Source: Reichenbachiella versicolor (GTDB lineage Bacteria; Bacteroidota; Bacteroidia; Cytophagales; Cyclobacteriaceae). From it: 64,000 bases of DNA. Under the pieces are notes generated by a model, which saw nothing but the letters and a program-made list of their open reading frames with translations, searched no databases and had not been told where the DNA came from. Position numbers and translations under genes: made by a program. The stretch covers positions 186,001 to 250,000 of the forward strand of contig NZ_QFZQ01000006.1 in assembly GCF_003171675.1 (NCBI RefSeq), given 5' to 3'. Positions 61,289-64,000 of this stretch are shown here, one piece after another; position 1 is the stretch's first letter, and each line of letters starts with the position of its first letter.

Positions 61289-64000
61289 CTATTTTTCAGT
61301 ATAAAGTGATCGTTCAAAGTCATCACATAATTGATTTAGGTTGTCCTTGGTTTCTCGTAGAAAGAAGTCGCCTAAGTCTTTGTTCCTGATGGTATATTTC
61401 CTGTAAAGTCTGGAAAAGTCTGAGTAAATCTCTTCTTGTGAAAAGGCTGAACCATCATCATTGATTTTAGCGATCAATCGCTGACCCGTTTCATCTGCTT
61501 TGATGAACTCAAATAATCCACTGATTTTACTTTCGAAATCTGCAATCAATTCGGCAATAGCCTCTTCTTCCTGATTCCGTTTTTCTATGACCTTTAGAAT
61601 GTTGTATTTGTACTTATTCGGTTGGTCTGAACTTGTTGGACTTGGGTTCTTGGGTTTATTTGGTTTGTCTTTTGGTTCTGCTGGGGCTACTATTCCTATC
61701 CTGTTGTCAAAGTATATCTCTACATCATCAATAATCTCGTCCTGCTTATTGATCTGATTGTAAAGCAAGTTGTATTTACGCCAAAACTCCAAGCGTAAGC
61801 TCTCACTATATTTCGGGTCTAAATCAATTACAAACTCTATCAGGTTAAGGATTTTGAAGTATTTCAAAACCTTCTCTTTCAGCTTTTTCGCTTCCTCTTT
61901 TGAATTTCTGATGTAGTTGTCTAATCCATCTTCAATTGCTCGAATCAAAGCAATATCAGGATTGTCCGTCTGGTACTCTTTGAACTGAGGGAAATGCTGT
62001 GTGAAGATGGAGTGAGCGTTCAGCTCTGCATATAACTCTGCTAACTTATCTTCATCACCTAACGGGTCAAAATCAGACACTACCACATTACTGAAATGCT
62101 CAAAAGCAGACTTGATATTTTTTACATTGACATTCTTGTAGGAGAAGTCAACAATCTTACAATCATTCTTATACTTGGTAGTCCTGTTTACCCTTGAAAT
62201 GGTCTGAATGGCATTGATACCTCTGATCTCCTTGTCTAAGAATAAAGTATGCAGCTTGGGTTCATCAAAACCTGTCTGTAGCTTATCTACGACTATGATC
62301 AGTCCATTTTTTTTGTTCGCAAAGTTCTGTAATACCTTCTCCTCGCTTAGTCCACCATTAAGGCTATTTGTACTGCCATGTTCCTGACTGTCCGAGAATA
62401 CAATGTATATCGGAGCATCAGCGAAACGCTCATACTTTTTATGCTGTGTGAGCTCAGCATAGTATTTCTTGATAAATCCTACATACTTTTTGGCAGCTGG
62501 TATAGAAGATACTGCCAACATACCTTTGGCTGAACCTCTGATGTTGTGATAGACGGATGAAAGGAGTCTTTCAACAACGAATTTCGAAATGGCTTCAATC
62601 CTCTGAGTGTTGAGGTATATTCTCTTCTTTCGTATGGCATACTTCTTTCCATACTTATCTATACCTGTATCGGTGTTGTCAGGTATCTCTTCAAAACCAT
62701 AACCAAGGTCACCTTCAAAGCCTTCCAGCTCATTGTCTGGAATTTCAAAGTACATCTTTGCAGAAACAGGAACAATCCCTCGAATGGGATTTAGGATGTA
62801 GCCATCTTGTATGGCTTCGCGCATGGTATAGCTGTCAAATGGAATCCAGATTTTTTCTGATTCTGCGTATTTGTTGAACTCTCCAAAACGAGCTAAAACC
62901 TTATCATCTGGAGTTGCTGTAAACCCGACAATTAAATTTTTCTTTATTTGAAGATTTTGGTACTCTTTATTGCTGTCGAAGTTGTTTTGCAACTCTTCAA
63001 ACGTACTTACCATCTCTTCGTTTTGAACACCGCTATTGCTTCTATGAATTTCATCAATTAAGAAAGCTACACGATAATCACTTAGTCGCTTGATTGATTC
63101 GTAATCAAGTATATTACTGACACTAGAGAACTTTTGTAAGTTGACAACTACCAAGCGTTTGTCGCTGCTCAAAGCAGATATGAAAGTCTTCTTGTCAGTT
63201 GCTTCTATGAACATTCCTTTTTGAATATTCATGTTATGCAGTTTAGAATCTAATTGATCTCTAAGCTGCAAGCGGTCAACTACTAGCATCACCTTGTCAT
63301 ACACATAGAGTCCCTCTCTGCGAAGGTCTTTGAGCTGCAAGGCTGTCCAGCCGATAATATTACTCTTACCAAACCCTGCTGCATATTGTAGCAGGAGGGA
63401 ATAGACGGTCTTATTGTTTTGGTACTTCTGACGTTTGGCAATGAGTTCTTTAGTTTGGCTCTCACCAATGCCCTTTTCTTTTAACTCAGCCTCTAACTTC
63501 CTGATAAAGTAGTCTGGTTCATCTTCATGCTCCAGAAACTCATTGATCTTAAATAGTACTTTGTCTGTTCCAAATTTTTGCTTGGGTCGTGGTGCTATCA
63601 GCCTACCATCATTGTGCTTATATTCTTTGGTTTTGCTGCCTTCCTTTTTGATGAATTCACGCTCTATGAAGTTGTAGTAGAGAATTTCTTTCTCTATCAT
63701 CTTCTTGTCGTAGAGTGCCTTGAACACCTCCTCAAATCGCTCGGTTTTTGTGGCTTCCCTGCTCCGAAGTGGGTAGGGCTTGAAGTCCTTTAGGACTTTC
63801 TTTTCATAGTTTTCAAAATCATAGCTGCCACTGGCTACCGTGTTTTTGATTTCATCAAAGTGATTGGAAATATTTCGGGTGACGTAAGTCTCTGAAATAT
63901 CTGTAGAGGTAATATGTATGGCTTTCTCAAATACTTTCAGAAAGTCCTTTCGGATGGTTTGAGAGAAATCATTTTTATTAGCAATGGTCAGGTATTCCTG
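61289..64000 (-). CDS. hsdR: Type I restriction R-like helicase/translocase, N-terminus beyond the window
   Basis: The frame is open from the stop at 61289 to the right edge, about 903 residues, so the start and the N-terminal nuclease domain are outside. Superfamily 2 motifs are present: Walker A LQYAAGFGKSNIIGW, DEAH-type LIDEIHRS, motif III GFTATPDD, and motif VI region AIQTISRVNRT. The C-terminal part is a long helical domain with a Pro/Lys linker (PAEPKDKPNKPKNPSP), as in HsdR subunits. It should translocate on DNA in an ATP-dependent restriction complex. No hsdM or hsdS is seen on the downstream side; they could be to the right. The symbol is by family only. Confidence 0.85.
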   Translation of the reverse strand, partial: QEYLTIANKNDFSQTIRKDFLKVFEKAIHITSTDISETYVTRNISNHFDEIKNTVASGSYDFENYEKKVLKDFKPYPLRSREATKTERFEEVFKALYDKKMIEKEILYYNFIEREFIKKEGSKTKEYKHNDGRLIAPRPKQKFGTDKVLFKINEFLEHEDEPDYFIRKLEAELKEKGIGESQTKELIAKRQKYQNNKTVYSLLLQYAAGFGKSNIIGWTALQLKDLRREGLYVYDKVMLVVDRLQLRDQLDSKLHNMNIQKGMFIEATDKKTFISALSSDKRLVVVNLQKFSSVSNILDYESIKRLSDYRVAFLIDEIHRSNSGVQNEEMVSTFEELQNNFDSNKEYQNLQIKKNLIVGFTATPDDKVLARFGEFNKYAESEKIWIPFDSYTMREAIQDGYILNPIRGIVPVSAKMYFEIPDNELEGFEGDLGYGFEEIPDNTDTGIDKYGKKYAIRKKRIYLNTQRIEAISKFVVERLLSSVYHNIRGSAKGMLAVSSIPAAKKYVGFIKKYYAELTQHKKYERFADAPIYIVFSDSQEHGSTNSLNGGLSEEKVLQNFANKKNGLIIVVDKLQTGFDEPKLHTLFLDKEIRGINAIQTISRVNRTTKYKNDCKIVDFSYKNVNVKNIKSAFEHFSNVVVSDFDPLGDEDKLAELYAELNAHSIFTQHFPQFKEYQTDNPDIALIRAIEDGLDNYIRNSKEEAKKLKEKVLKYFKILNLIEFVIDLDPKYSESLRLEFWRKYNLLYNQINKQDEIIDDVEIYFDNRIGIVAPAEPKDKPNKPKNPSPTSSDQPNKYKYNILKVIEKRNQEEEAIAELIADFESKISGLFEFIKADETGQRLIAKINDDGSAFSQEEIYSDFSRLYRKYTIRNKDLGDFFLRETKDNLNQLCDDFERSLYTEK

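Overview
This 64-kb window looks like the chromosome of a marine, carotenoid-producing Bacteroidota, probably order Cytophagales. The evidence is low GC, tandem SusC/SusD pairs, surface lipoproteins with acidic residues after the lipobox cysteine, TAnnTTTG-type -7 boxes, a CrtD-CruF-CrtY carotenoid operon and a sulfatase-bearing polysaccharide locus. The placement below phylum is an inference. No rRNA, confident tRNA, CRISPR array or insertion sequence was found.

Left part (1-9.5 kb): an incomplete gene at the edge and a MoaF-like lipoprotein, then two divergent units. Leftward are an esterase and a YdeP/FdhF-type molybdopterin oxidoreductase. Rightward are an AraC regulator and a complete class I cytochrome P450 system (P450, [2Fe-2S] ferredoxin, FAD ferredoxin reductase). 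A MOSC-domain protein follows on the other strand. One reading is an oxidative O-demethylation module with disposal of the released C1 unit; this is a hypothesis.

9.5-28.5 kb: housekeeping and accessory genes. These are a chemoreceptor, a beta-propeller protein, an AhpD-like protein with an AraC regulator, a cold-shock gene preceded by a frameshifted small gene, the three-gene pntAA-pntAB-pntB transhydrogenase operon, a YgiQ-type radical SAM protein, a TauE/SafE permease, a SelW-like protein and a haem-motif FG-GAP lipoprotein. Two intergenic repeat structures with the same 21-bp period but different sequence lie here: a head-to-tail array at 9621-9893, and a two-armed palindrome at about 24984-25229.

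28.6-48.3 kb: a polysaccharide utilisation locus. A leftward operon encodes SusC-SusD-SusC-SusD-DUF1735 protein. It is followed by a PKD-domain surface lipoprotein, an RHS-like protein with a possible attenuator leader, an S1-type sulfatase, and a rightward GH2 glycosidase. A two-part motif (CCCGTT, then GAGGGG 32-33 bp further on) precedes both the SusC operon and the GH2 gene. The GAGGGG half also precedes the PKD gene at 41 kb and another PKD lipoprotein gene at 57.7 kb, which suggests one regulon.

48.4-56.2 kb: a light-response region. The crtD-cruF-crtY operon runs left. From a 76-bp divergent promoter region a six-gene operon runs right, with every junction overlapping: flavin reductase-like, DUF2805, photolyase/cryptochrome, flavin reductase, a 44-codon DUF2256 zinc-ribbon gene, and a photolyase-related protein lacking the usual iron-sulfur cysteines.

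56.2-64 kb: a secreted protein, a second cold-shock gene, the orphan PKD lipoprotein, a PD-(D/E)XK/DUF5655 protein and the C-terminal part of a type I restriction R-like helicase running off the right edge.
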